DNA of 64,000 bases from Haloarcula sp. H-GB4 (GCF_030848575.1 NZ_JAVDDX010000004.1:1-64000), one strand, 5' to 3'. Positions 26,589 to 34,995 are shown, counted from the stretch's first letter. Numbers and translations: made by a program. The notes: generated by a model from the sequence alone, not told the origin.

Positions 26589-27236
26589 ATGGAAGGCGCT
26601 TACGACACGGGCCCGGACGGTTCTCGTGGACAGGTTGGTATCGGCACGCTCATTGTTTTCATTGCGATGGTACTTGTTGCAGCAATCGCGGCCGGCGTTC
26701 TGATCAATACGGCCGGATTTCTTCAATCAAGCGCCGAACAGACGGGGCAACAGAGCTCTGACCAAGTCACCAATCGGCTACAGGAAGCCTCTACAACCGG
26801 ACAGATAGGTACTGTGAGCGGCGAAGACCGTGTTGGCGTCGTGAACATCAGCGTGAGTCGAGCGCCGGGCGCCGGTAACATCGATCTGTCTGAGACGACT
26901 ATCCAATGGGTCGATTCGTCAGGCTCGTACAGTCTGGTCCATCAGAGCCAATCGGGTGGTGCCACCGACGGAACGTTCGGAACGACGATAATCCAAGACG
27001 ACGACGGCTCGCGGCCAGTCTTGAACGACCGCGCCGACCGACTCAAAATAACACTTGACGTCGGAGCTGCCCCGTTCGATGTTAGCGTCGGTGGAACTAA
27101 CATAGACAGCTTCGGTAACTCGCTCGCAGAGGGTGACTCGGCGACGATACGAATTACCACACCGACTGGTGGAACCACCGAGATTCAATTAACTGTCCCA
27201 GAGACCCTCAGTGGGTCAAGTTCAGTCTCGCTGTGA
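26589..27236 (+). CDS. Archaellin (flagellin), orphan copy
   Basis: This 215-residue archaellin has a type-III signal peptide. [14 protein letters not shown] ends with the prearchaellin-peptidase (ArlK) site before QVGIGTL, and the hydrophobic assembly helix [19 protein letters not shown] follows. The conserved start of the filament domain ([20 protein letters not shown]) and a beta-rich outer domain ([36 protein letters not shown]) complete it. It should assemble into the archaellum filament with motor and peptidase encoded elsewhere, since no other arl gene is in the window. Haloarcula marismortui is known to carry a plasmid-borne archaellin that serves as an alternative filament protein; this gene fits that situation. 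Confidence 0.9.
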   Translation: MEGAYDTGPDGSRGQVGIGTLIVFIAMVLVAAIAAGVLINTAGFLQSSAEQTGQQSSDQVTNRLQEASTTGQIGTVSGEDRVGVVNISVSRAPGAGNIDLSETTIQWVDSSGSYSLVHQSQSGGATDGTFGTTIIQDDDGSRPVLNDRADRLKITLDVGAAPFDVSVGGTNIDSFGNSLAEGDSATIRITTPTGGTTEIQLTVPETLSGSSSVSL

Positions 27237-27264
27237 AGTAACAGTTTGCCGGCACAATTGTAGA

Positions 27265-27490
27265 CTGATATCCCAGCCGCGCTCGCTACGAGTGTATTCG
27301 CACTACTCAGCACGCGGCTCGAAGGGCGTCTCCGTCAATTCCACTTTTTAACGTCGCTATCGGTCGCCACAACGGCCACGGCGAACTCGTAGCTGTCCCA
27401 GTAGTGGGCCCTGCATTCGCCGTCGACGCCGAGAAAGAGCGGTCAGTCCTGGGTGAGTAGTTCGTGGCCGGAACAGTCAGTACAGTCCAT
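27265..27490 (-). pseudogene. Decayed copy 2 of the HYWDSYEF gene
   Basis: It starts with ATG 27490: MDCTDCSGHELLTQD, then TGA, then PLFLGVDGECRAHYWDSYEF, then a stop and a frame change before TETPFEP...CEYTRSERGWD. It is the same gene as at 28994 and 25209, and the only copy with its start codon. At least two stops and one frameshift make it nonfunctional. Confidence 0.65.
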
Positions 27491-27553
27491 ACGGTTGCCA
27501 AGGCCTGACTCCTATCCCGAGCCAACTGCCGGTTTAGTTACGCAGGAACTGAC

Positions 27554-28030
27554 TCATCGACTTTGATCCGTGTTCAATTCCGCTGTGGATGGAGCATCAG
27601 CGCTAGCTGGACGGTTTACTACATCCTCAAATGCTGGGGACTCTGCCTGTTCACGCTGATCAGTGTCCTCGGATTGGAGCAGCGTATTCAACCGGTGTTT
27701 GAATTCTTCGTCAGTAATTGCCCCCGCTGCGTACTGCTTGCGGAGTATATCAACCGCTGAATCGGTATCTTCGTCTTCTGCGCCTTGGTCAGTCGTGATT
27801 GAGTGTTCGATCATCGCGTAGACCAGACTTAGCGAACTCAGAATGCATCCGGCTCCAAGGAAGAACAAGACAAGCACACCCGCTGACACATAACTGGGAT
27901 GGAGAAGATGCTTTCCGGCTGCAGTGAGCCAGCTACCTAGAAATATCACGCCGAGCACGAAGCTAGATACAGCCAGAGTTGCTTGGGGGCGCAGCTTTTT
28001 AGGGATGAGCTGAGCTATCCGATTACGCAT
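27554..28030 (-). CDS. SHOCT-domain membrane protein
   Basis: A 158-residue protein with two membrane helices (LAVSSFVLGVIFLGSWLTAA and AGVLVLFFLGAGCILSSLSL). A SHOCT (short C-terminal) motif follows, DILRKQYAAGAITDEEFKHR, near residue 95, then an acidic tail. SHOCT modules are small oligomerisation or regulatory helices at the C-terminus of many membrane proteins. It is transcribed away from a second SHOCT protein (28256, plus). Confidence 0.8.
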   Translation of the reverse strand: MRNRIAQLIPKKLRPQATLAVSSFVLGVIFLGSWLTAAGKHLLHPSYVSAGVLVLFFLGAGCILSSLSLVYAMIEHSITTDQGAEDEDTDSAVDILRKQYAAGAITDEEFKHRLNTLLQSEDTDQREQAESPAFEDVVNRPASADAPSTAELNTDQSR

Positions 28031-28255
28031 GATTGTCTCCTGTTCGGATATCTTTGGAGGACATTCACATTTAGAGACACGTTGTTGATATAAAACATTT
28101 ATTACAGCAGCTGAACGGCTGGATTAGTATCTGTGATGATTCTATGGGAGATACGCAGCACGGCCGATGCAAAAGTGTAAATTATTGATAGCCGCCCAGA
28201 GAAATCATGTTCCGCTTCCGGGGTTATTAAGTTGTAAAATAGTAATAACGTAGGT

Positions 28256-28660
28256 GTGTTCGAATTGGTCCACCGATATGCCCCCCAAAGCCCCACTGGT
28301 CGAACTGCGATTGCCATCGTCGCCTGTTTGATTGGTGTCCCAGCACTCGTGTTTGGGCTCTTTGCGCTGACTGGAAGCGTCGTGTCAGGGATATTGTTCC
28401 TATTGCTCAGCACCGTCACACTCAGTGTCGCCGGACAATTGATATGGGGGGTCATTCGACAAGCGAATGCAGCCCCTGCGGATAGTCTACAAGACGGACA
28501 GCAGCGACACGAGTCAAGCGAAACGCCAATTGAAACGCTTCGGCGACGGTATGCAGAAGGTGAACTTGATCAAGAAGAATTTGAGCGGCGTCTTGACCAC
28601 CTCATAGAGACAGAGGAACCAGAACAGCAGACAACCGAGCGCGAACGTGTCTTAGAGTGA
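28256..28660 (+). CDS. SHOCT-domain membrane protein
   Basis: This 134-residue protein has two helices (TAIAIVACLIGVPALVFGLF and GILFLLLSTVTLSVAGQLIW) and the SHOCT motif ETLRRRYAEGELDQEEFERR near residue 95. The start is GTG 28256 (a second GTG overlaps at 28254). It is divergent from the SHOCT gene at 27554-28030 across a 225-base AT-rich gap and resembles it in layout, so the two may be partners or old paralogues. Confidence 0.75.
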   Translation: MFELVHRYAPQSPTGRTAIAIVACLIGVPALVFGLFALTGSVVSGILFLLLSTVTLSVAGQLIWGVIRQANAAPADSLQDGQQRHESSETPIETLRRRYAEGELDQEEFERRLDHLIETEEPEQQTTERERVLE

Positions 28661-28993
28661 TTCTCCGTACTGATCGCAAAGTCCTGATCTGGGCTGCTAT
28701 TCCAGTATCCTGACCGAGCGGAGTCCGCACCGTGCAAGCAATACCGTAATTCGTCGTTCTGTGCCTCCACCATGGTTGAGGAGTGGCTATCTCCGAACTT
28801 AGGCAGCTCTCCTTTTGTCCTGTGTTAACTGTTATACCCCTCTAAGTGTACCAGTTGTTCCAAAGTCACCGGTGAGTGTTGCATGGATTCCAGCCGCGAC
28901 TACGCCTCCCGACTGTCCACCTAATCATCCGCTTTGGCAGGGTGTCGCCTCAGTCTGGCTCGCCGAAGCGCTTGCGCTCTTCCACGGTACGGC
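28661..28993. other. Intergenic; decayed second gene of the HYWDSYEF unit
   Basis: On the minus strand just after the copy at 28994, a frame SRTVEERKRFGEPD runs from an ACG in the place of the start codon (ATG in the unit at 25211) to a stop after 15 codons. Nothing else is recognised. Confidence 0.4.
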
Positions 28994-29272
28994 TCACGTC
29001 TTAACACCCCGGACAAGATCGCCCACCAGTGACCCACCGACGTGTGGCCCAACGTCCCAGCCAGGCTCGCCACGAGTATATTCGCACCACTCCGAGAGCG
29101 ACTCAAACGGCGTTTCGGCTAACACAATCTTCTCGGCATCACCGTTAGCCGCCACAAGGACCACAGCGAATTCGTAGCTGTCCCAGTAGTGGGCCGCGCC
29201 TTCACTGTTGACGCCGAGAAAGAGCGGACGGCCCTGGGTGAGTAGTTCGCGTGCGGTACGGTCAGTGCAGAG
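28994..29272 (-). pseudogene. HYWDSYEF gene, copy 1: frame intact but start codon missing
   Basis: A 92-residue frame is unbroken: TARELLTQGRPLFLGVNSEG, AAHYWDSYEFAVVLVAANGD, ETPFESLSEWCEYTRGEPGW and DVGPHVGGSLVGDLVRGVKT. At the place where copy 2 has ATG, this copy has TAA (the stop of the lipoprotein gene upstream), and no other start lies before the core. It may be a fusion-point truncation or depend on read-through from the lipoprotein gene. The family is unknown to me; it is acidic and soluble, and is followed by a coupled short helical ORF. Confidence 0.55.
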
Positions 29273-29770
29273 TTAGCAGATACCACCGTAGTGGGGGCCA
29301 TCGAACATCCCATCGGATCTGACCGGCACGTGAATATCACCATAACACGCATCGTTGGTAAAGGTGTCACGTGCCGTTGTATTTCGGGCTGTGACGATTA
29401 CCTCGAAGGACTCGATGCCATCGGTGTCAGCGCTACTGATATTATAGGCGGTCCGGCGTGACTCAGGTGACAGAGTGTAGCTCTCGTTGTGGACAGTCTC
29501 GTTCGTTGCAAGTCGAATGATACGGAGCTGTACGTCGGCGCTCTGGTTCCAGTCATTAATCAGTCGCACCTCTTTGTTCTCAGCTGCGACCACACCGGTG
29601 GCAGTACCGGCAGATTTGGAAGTGGACGCTGGTGTTGAGGTGGCAGTACCGGGAGATTGGGACGTGGTCGTTGGTGTTGAGATATCACCACCGACTTCCG
29701 GGGCAGTACAACCGGCCAAGAGTATCATGGCTACCAGTCCCATGACTTGCCAGTTTATTGGAGGGCGCAT
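29273..29770 (-). CDS. Lipoprotein, family unknown
   Basis: This 165-residue protein has a hydrophobic signal (WQVMGLVAMI) and lipobox LLAGC at about residues 17-21. A Thr/Ser-rich linker (STPTTTSQSPGTATSTPAST) leads to a compact domain: KEVRLINDWNQSADVQLRII, YTLSPESRRTAYNISSADTD. No RR pair precedes the helix, so export may be by Sec. Two cysteines near the C-terminus (NDACYGD, GGIC) may form a disulfide. The stop abuts the HYWDSYEF pseudogene, so the true C-terminus may have been altered by the rearrangement. Confidence 0.7.
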   Translation of the reverse strand: MRPPINWQVMGLVAMILLAGCTAPEVGGDISTPTTTSQSPGTATSTPASTSKSAGTATGVVAAENKEVRLINDWNQSADVQLRIIRLATNETVHNESYTLSPESRRTAYNISSADTDGIESFEVIVTARNTTARDTFTNDACYGDIHVPVRSDGMFDGPHYGGIC

Positions 29771-30618
29771 CGTCTACGATTGGCCAAGCAACACTTGAAA
29801 ACTTTGGGCACGCCTTTCGGCCACTCTCTCGCTGTAGAAACATTCTGTCGATGAAATAGTCGACCTCACGCAAACGGATGAAAACACCGTGACAGTCGCG
29901 GAGGAACTCGGCTTCTCGGCCGGAAAAGCTACCGCACGGCACAGATGACGACGCCGCTCTAGCGGGGGTCAGGCCGACTTTGACCTCGCACTAAACAGCT
30001 GATTCAGCAGGAGAGACGGAAGCAACGACGGCAATGTAATAGTGCCTCAGAGTCTTGCACGTCGCTTGTGACAGAAATTGAATAGAACAACGGTTTGTTC
30101 GATACAGAGCGTGTATCCGTCAATCCAATCTGATTGACTCAGGTGAAAAATCTGTGCAAGATATGCAAACCTACTGAGTAGCTGATCCGGTCAACATCTC
30201 GCTGAACGAAATTGCGGGAAAATTAGCCTGTATGCATTGAGAGCGCCAGTCTCAAGTACTGTGAACCCCAGTTATTCACAGGTTCGGCATCTGGTTCATA
30301 TTAATCAGCAATTGAGGACGATTACCGTTCAACTTCAAAATATTTCGCATCTACTCGATTGAAAATATTTTCGCATACGCAATATACATACATATTCTGA
30401 CTATTGCTAGAGGTGCAGCGGAATCTAAATACATCTCCTTATTCTACATCCTATGCAATTCGATCACTACCACCCTATCTGGGAAATACGAGACTCACCA
30501 AGATACTCAGTAGATATGATTATCAAACTCTGGTGAAAACCGCTGTCGAAGATAGATTTCAGTTGGCCCGCCATACAGAGCGTATCTCATACTGAAGAAT
30601 ACAATAATACCACACGGT
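29771..30618. other. Gene-poor stretch with a partial dispersed repeat
   Basis: About 850 bases. Positions 30233-30270 (gcattgagagcgccagtctcaagtactg) match the left part of the dispersed repeats at 35170 and 63030. Palindromic aaacagctgattcag occurs at 29993-30007. Only a short frame (30404-30595) is open, without protein character. Confidence 0.45.
30233..30272 (+). repeat. Dispersed GTTGAGACTA repeat, left part only
   Basis: Contains CATTGAGAGCGCCAGTCTCA and GTACTGTGAACCC, matching the left part of the copy at 35165. The right part (GTTGAGACTACnGCGGGTTTAGCGG) is absent here. Confidence 0.5.
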
Positions 30619-30770
30619 AGAGCGTGTCATAGAATGCGTCTTATACCCTCTACGCAGTAATTTTGCCTACTTTGTTTTATCGCTGATTCAGAGAAATACG
30701 AGATTTCAGATTCTATCCAGAGAAAACTGAGCGAAACATTCCAGCTGAGAACTATTGTATGACACGCTCT
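30619..30770 (+). mobile_element. MITE, copy 1 of the GTGTCATA family (152 bp)
   Basis: It has perfect 13-bp terminal inverted repeats AGAGCGTGTCATA / TATGACACGCTCT and the pentamer ACGGT directly on both sides (30614-30618 and 30771-30775), a likely 5-bp target duplication. It has no coding capacity. Length and ends match the element at 31260-31410. A 5-bp duplication would fit mobilisation by an ISH3/IS4-type transposase, but no such parent is proven here. Confidence 0.8.
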
Positions 30771-30791
30771 ACGGTTGGCAGAATCTGGTCC

Positions 30792-31025
30792 TTACTGGAT
30801 CACGAACAGCACAGCGAACAGAAGAATGGCGATTCCCAAAAGGCCAAGCAGAATACTGATGGCTGTCGAAAGGAGTCGCAGGGAGTCCGTGAGTTCCGTC
30901 GTGGGCGAATCATAGTGGATACTTTTATCCAGAGCATCTTCGGGTCGACGCAGAAAGAGTATCCCGGAGTAGATCACCGTCACTCCAATAGCGAGCATTG
31001 CCATCGATACTAGGCTAAGTGACAT
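30792..31025 (-). CDS. Small two-helix membrane protein
   Basis: The 77-residue product starts MSLSLVSMAMLAIGVTVIYS. A charged loop LRRPEDALDKSIHYDSPTTE separates this helix from a second, ISILLGLLGIAILLFAVLFV. The gene lies between two MITE copies and its stop is only 21 bases from the end of the first. Function unknown. Confidence 0.6.
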   Translation of the reverse strand: MSLSLVSMAMLAIGVTVIYSGILFLRRPEDALDKSIHYDSPTTELTDSLRLLSTAISILLGLLGIAILLFAVLFVIQ

Positions 31026-31074
31026 TATTACGGCGTCTTTCGTGTAGTTCAATCAGGGGCCATAATAATTGATC

Positions 31075-31259
31075 GCGTCGCAAAGTCCTCCAGAGTTCTC
31101 GCCCTCGCCCTGACCAGACGAGAAACGATCGTCGATGGCATAGTTGGGTGTAGATATAACGCTTCTATCCGCCGTTTTCTACCATTTCACCAGCCCATTC
31201 AGTATTACGGTGATTCTACCGTAGATTGCGGTAGCAGAGATTAAACGGCTTTGCGACGC
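31075..31259 (+). mobile_element. Second MITE-like element, abutting MITE copy 2
   Basis: A perfect 11-bp inverted repeat, GCGTCGCAAAG (31075-31085) and CTTTGCGACGC (31249-31259), bounds 185 noncoding bases. A small hairpin CTACCG...CGGTAG lies inside (about 31215-31234). The right end touches base 31260, where the GTGTCATA element begins, so one probably inserted at the end of the other. Confidence 0.5.
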
Positions 31260-31410
31260 ACAGCGTGTCATATAATGCGTCTCATGCCCTCTACATAGCG
31301 ATTATACAGGCGTAAATTCGTTCTTAAACCCGTGGTTTCGCTATCTGCCGGTTCTATTCAATTTATATCCTCTGAATTATATTGCTGAGAACTATTGTAT
31401 GACAGGCTCC
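31260..31410 (+). mobile_element. MITE, copy 2 of the GTGTCATA family (151 bp)
   Basis: The left end ACAGCGTGTCATATAATGCG and the right end AACTATTGTATGACAGGCTC match copy 1 at 30619-30770 in order and length. The terminal repeats are less perfect than in copy 1. The right flank is also ACGGT, but the left flank is not, so the target duplication is not conserved or has been lost. Confidence 0.7.
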
Positions 31411-31670
31411 ACGGTAAGTATTCACATCGAATTATCCTCGTGTCTTGCGTCTTGGTTGGAGTTGGAATACAAGGACTCCGTCGCGAGCGGTTTGCCCTTC
31501 CACTCTCCGTGCTTATTGGTGTGTGTTTTCTCTGTGGAACTTTCGTCGTTGACCTGTATTCGATTTCTTCGGATAGCCAGTTCGTCGTCTCCCTTGGGCT
31601 CGCGGTATCACTTTTTCCGGCGGCTACTATGTATGGTCTGTTCCGCTATCTCGAACACCGGGGTGATTGA
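31395..31670 (+). pseudogene. Membrane-protein fragment whose 5' end lies in a MITE
   Basis: The frame can only start at TTG 31395 inside the right end of the MITE. It then reads IILVSCVLVGVGIQGLRRER, FALPLSVLIGVCFLCGTFVV and FVVSLGLAVSLFPAATMYGL, that is, three membrane helices. The natural N-terminus was probably cut off by the element. It could still be translated from the MITE-borne TTG. Family unknown. Confidence 0.5.
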
Positions 31671-31906
31671 TACGTAAGCGCGATCTTACGGTTGATTCAG
31701 CCGAACAAATCCGGAAGCACCGACCGTAGATCGCTCAGTACAGGTGACCCACATACCGACACACAGTACGGATCTCCCTACATTGTGTCAGAAATTGCGT
31801 GCGAGATACAGAGGGCGGAGTCAGCACAGCGGCCTCATTTGTTCCAGATAGAGTATGTTTTGTGAGCGGCACAGTGGGCGTGCCACCACGAATCAGTTGG
31901 ACCACA

Positions 31907-32902
31907 CTACGGGGAGTGCCCCGCCCTTGTCGTCACCTGGTAGCGTTCTCCCCGGAACCCGTAGATGCGGGAATCGTCGAGTTTGAACGGTGGGGTGGCG
32001 CTGGTGAACTCTTCTATCCGGACCCGGTCGGCGTCGTATTCCCGGCTCAGTGCGATGGCATCGCGCAACTGGTCGTCACGTACTACCTGCTCAATGATGA
32101 CTTGGTCTGCATCGGGCTCGGAGTCGTCGATTCGTTCGAGAATGTATGCATCGTGTTCGTCGCCGTCGTTGCCGACCTCACCTCGGGTTGACCGTGCGAC
32201 CAGCGTCTCGCCGTCCCATTCTGTCTCCGCGATCGCATCGGTCGGCGTCAACTGGAGCGGATCGGCGTTCAGATCGAACCCCGCCGCGAGCGCGATAGAG
32301 TCCTGGGGAGAGCCAGCCGCGAACCATCCGTCGGCCGCGAACGCGTAGTGGCCGCCGCCGAGGGCGGTGACCGCGAGCGATTCCGTCCCCTCGACGCCTT
32401 TGACAGACGCGCCGTCACTGACGCGACCGCGGATTACAGTCAGGGTCCACGTGTGTTCCTCGCCGGATTCCAGAGACATCAGTGGTTCCGGCACGAGCTG
32501 CGGCATGACGTGGTACCAGTCGCCATCGACTCGTTTGTACAGTTGCCAGTTGTAGAAGTTCATCTTGAACTGCTGTCCACTCCGATTTCGAAGCGTGAAA
32601 TCGGTTGGCTGGTCCAGTTGGACTGTCTGGGTTTCTGGAACGAGGACGACTGGCATTGCCTCAGGATCGACTGCCTCGTAGCAGACGACTTGGGCGGTGT
32701 AATCGAACGTTGGGCACGCGTCCGAGGTAGTGTTACCGGGGAACTCCGGCACCGATTGGGTCGGTTCGGTGGGGGAGTTGCCACCGGCGGTTGCCGTCGA
32801 TGCCGCATTCGACTCGTCTGGGGCGGCCGTACAGCCGGCAAGCAGTGTGGCAAAACCTGTAGAGAGGGCAGATAGAATCTGTCTTCGGGAGGGCTTGGGC
32901 AT
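31907..32902 (-). CDS. Large Tat lipoprotein, family unknown
   Basis: The 331-residue protein starts MPKPSRRQILSALSTGFATL with a twin-arginine motif and lipobox LLAGC at about residues 20-24, followed by a Ser/Thr/Asn-rich linker. The globular part has an immunoglobulin-like stretch (TVQLDQPTDFTLRNRSGQQF, HTWTLTVIRGRVSDGASV) and a conserved-looking block GGGHYAFAADGWFAAGS. Many haloarchaea encode such surface proteins of unknown function. It is monocistronic; the plus-strand frames inside it are shadows. Confidence 0.8.
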   Translation of the reverse strand: MPKPSRRQILSALSTGFATLLAGCTAAPDESNAASTATAGGNSPTEPTQSVPEFPGNTTSDACPTFDYTAQVVCYEAVDPEAMPVVLVPETQTVQLDQPTDFTLRNRSGQQFKMNFYNWQLYKRVDGDWYHVMPQLVPEPLMSLESGEEHTWTLTVIRGRVSDGASVKGVEGTESLAVTALGGGHYAFAADGWFAAGSPQDSIALAAGFDLNADPLQLTPTDAIAETEWDGETLVARSTRGEVGNDGDEHDAYILERIDDSEPDADQVIIEQVVRDDQLRDAIALSREYDADRVRIEEFTSATPPFKLDDSRIYGFRGERYQVTTRAGHSP

Positions 32903-33216
32903 GTTAGTTCGTTCCCGATGGGGCTCGTATATGTTTTTGTCCGGTCAGAAGGAATCAGTCGCACACGGACAAGACGAACGGGCTAATCACTCATCAATTT
33001 TGACTGGCCGATTCATGATCTTCTCTTCTGGTGATCGTCTCCTGTGATATACGCACTCCTACTGAACAGCTGTTTCACTCTCGAATCCGCTGGTGAGAAC
33101 TTGCCTCAATGTGATGAGTCGCTTCGCTCAGTACAGCTGATCTACATAGCTCTCGTAATCTGACTGAATTACTGTCACCTCACAAAGCATTTACACATTC
33201 ATTTCCACGCAACAGT
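32903..33216. other. Intergenic with a 20-bp direct repeat
   Basis: Positions 33061-33080 read actgaacagctgtttcactc, and the same sequence recurs at 33841-33860, so two copies flank the lipoprotein gene at 33217-33789. The core AACAGCTGTT is a perfect palindrome. No gene is present in the interval. Confidence 0.5.
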
Positions 33217-33789
33217 ATGAATCGCCGACAATTTCTTTCAACCTCAGCACTTTCCATGCCTCTCTCCGGTTGTATGGAAGTGAGTTTTGGTAACGACACT
33301 GAAAATGACCCTCCACCCTCGAACGAAACTGAAACCGAAACGGGGACATCGACCGTCGAACCCGAGGCAGACTCCCCAACACCGTCACAGACGCCGGAGC
33401 AGCCGCATGACCTGTATGTCGTAAACTACACCACCACGCCAGAAATCGCAACCGTTCGTGTCCTCGATGAAGGCGGGGACGCCCTCGTCGAGGGCCAGTA
33501 CGAACTCCCATCTGAACGCGGTATTGAGTTCGAAGACATCGGTGCACGGGAGGTGGAGTACACGGTCGAACTAAGAATAGACGGCACTAAACTGATGCCA
33601 CTGACTTGGTTTACAGCCAGTTGCGCCTCGGTCGAAGAAGCCCCACGGGGCTCTCGGGACAGTTATGTTCAACTCCGTCGAGACGGTTCTGACAGGCTCC
33701 AAGCGACTCTCGCTGTGGACGACTGCGACGCAATCATCGGCCCGGAATATCCCACCGGGCCCGCACAGGGGTTTCGCGTCGAAGAATGA
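33217..33789 (+). CDS. Tat lipoprotein, family unknown
   Basis: A 190-residue protein starting MNRRQFLSTSALSMPLSGCM. The twin-arginine motif is at residues 3-4 and the lipobox LSGC ends at Cys 19, followed by a long Thr/Glu/Pro linker. The domain DLYVVNYTTTPEIATVRVLD, RGIEFEDIGAREVEYTVELR looks like a small beta sandwich. It is flanked by identical 20-bp repeats (33061 and 33841), so it may have moved as a cassette. Confidence 0.75.
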   Translation: MNRRQFLSTSALSMPLSGCMEVSFGNDTENDPPPSNETETETGTSTVEPEADSPTPSQTPEQPHDLYVVNYTTTPEIATVRVLDEGGDALVEGQYELPSERGIEFEDIGAREVEYTVELRIDGTKLMPLTWFTASCASVEEAPRGSRDSYVQLRRDGSDRLQATLAVDDCDAIIGPEYPTGPAQGFRVEE

Positions 33790-33995
33790 GACCAGCAACG
33801 ACATGTTCGGTTAGTCCCTGCCGTGGTCAATCCGCACGCTCACTGAACAGCTGTTTCACTCCAAATCGCTAATAATCTCTGTTTCCTGAATACGGGATTT
33901 CTTCTCGATAGGGCGTCGAATACTGGAACAGAAATAGTTCAGCATACAGTAGATATATCTGCCAAAGTGTTAGATTAGGTACGGAGGCGTCACGA

Positions 33996-34565
33996 ATGGA
34001 TATCACCGACATTCCCGACGATGCGTACGCTGGCGACGAGTCACCGCCGGATCTCGATGATTTAGAATCGTCCGATTCGCTGCTCAAGAGTGGTCCGATC
34101 CGCGAGCGACTCCTCGATATCGTCACCGGGCTTCGAACCCCTACGAAGGTTTCCGACATCGCCGATTTCGCTGACTGCGACACTGAGACTGCCCGCGACT
34201 ACTTGGAGTGGTTCGACAGGATGGGATTGGTTCACTGTCACGACGGCCGCCCCGTCCGGTACGAGCGCAACGACGCGTACTTCCAGTGGCGACGTATCGA
34301 CCGCATCCGCGACGAATACTCCGACCAAGAGATCGTTGAGGTGCTTTCAGACGTCATCGAACAGATCGAGGAGTACAGAGAACAGTTCGACGCAGACGAT
34401 CCTGATTCCGTCTCTCTCGTCGAAGCCAGCCGCGAAATGGCAACTGAAGACGTGTGGGAAGCACTCTCTAAGTGGAAAACGCTCGAACGCAAAGCTACCC
34501 TCCTTGATGCGGCGCGTCGTGATCACTCAACTTCTGGTAGTTCCCCCGGTCATATCGATGCCTGA
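33996..34565 (+). CDS. Haloarchaeal winged-helix regulator (DUF7342-like)
   Basis: The 189-residue acidic protein begins MDITDIPDDAYAGDESPPDL. It has a winged helix (IRERLLDIVTGLRTPTKVSD, IADFADCDTETARDYLEWFD, MGLVHCHDGRPVRYERNDAY) and a long C-terminal helical part (IVEVLSDVIEQIEEYREQFD, MATEDVWEALSKWKTLERKA). I recall this architecture as DUF7342 in haloarchaea. It overlaps the next gene by 8 bases (ATG 34558 inside the last codons), a strong sign of a two-gene unit. Confidence 0.75.
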   Translation: MDITDIPDDAYAGDESPPDLDDLESSDSLLKSGPIRERLLDIVTGLRTPTKVSDIADFADCDTETARDYLEWFDRMGLVHCHDGRPVRYERNDAYFQWRRIDRIRDEYSDQEIVEVLSDVIEQIEEYREQFDADDPDSVSLVEASREMATEDVWEALSKWKTLERKATLLDAARRDHSTSGSSPGHIDA

Positions 34566-34995
34566 CAATCGGGGCGGGCCGTCCAGTACCGGCCCGATCG
34601 ATGCTGAAATTCTCGACCGGATTCCCCCGCGTCTCTCCAGAAGCGCCCGCTTTGCCGATGTCCAAGCACGCCCTGAGTATGCACCCAACGCCGTCGTTGC
34701 TGACTACGACCTCGGGTACCTCCCAAGCGGGGTCACGCGGGCGTATCTTCGTATCCGATGGTTCGAAACCAATGACTTCAGAATCCACTACACCGAGCAA
34801 TACCGGACGGGGAACTCTTGGGAGTGCCGCTGGGACCGCCACCCTAATGACCACAACTCCCGCGACCACTTCCACCCGCCCCCGGAAGCGCCGACGCCAG
34901 GCAAGGATGAAAACTATCCAGATGAGTGGCAGGACGTGCTCGCCACCGTACTTACTCGTCTTGACGAACGAATCGAGGCATTCTGGAGCGAGTGA
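34558..34995 (+). CDS. Partner protein of the DUF7342-like regulator
   Basis: This 145-residue protein starts at ATG 34558 (MPDNRGGPSSTGPIDAEILD), inside the end of the regulator gene. It then reads IPPRLSRSARFADVQARPEY, TRAYLRIRWFETNDFRIHYT, a His/Pro/Asp-rich centre and EWQDVLATVLTRLDERIEAF. The longer open frame reaching back to 34090 is a shadow of the regulator gene. The tight overlap and the co-occurrence of such pairs in haloarchaea suggest a functional module, possibly toxin-antitoxin-like or a regulator with its effector. Function unknown. Confidence 0.7.
   Translation: MPDNRGGPSSTGPIDAEILDRIPPRLSRSARFADVQARPEYAPNAVVADYDLGYLPSGVTRAYLRIRWFETNDFRIHYTEQYRTGNSWECRWDRHPNDHNSRDHFHPPPEAPTPGKDENYPDEWQDVLATVLTRLDERIEAFWSE

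Noticed and set aside
34090-34995. A 301-residue plus-strand protein
   Set aside because: The first half is a shadow of the HTH gene; the genuine protein begins at 34558.
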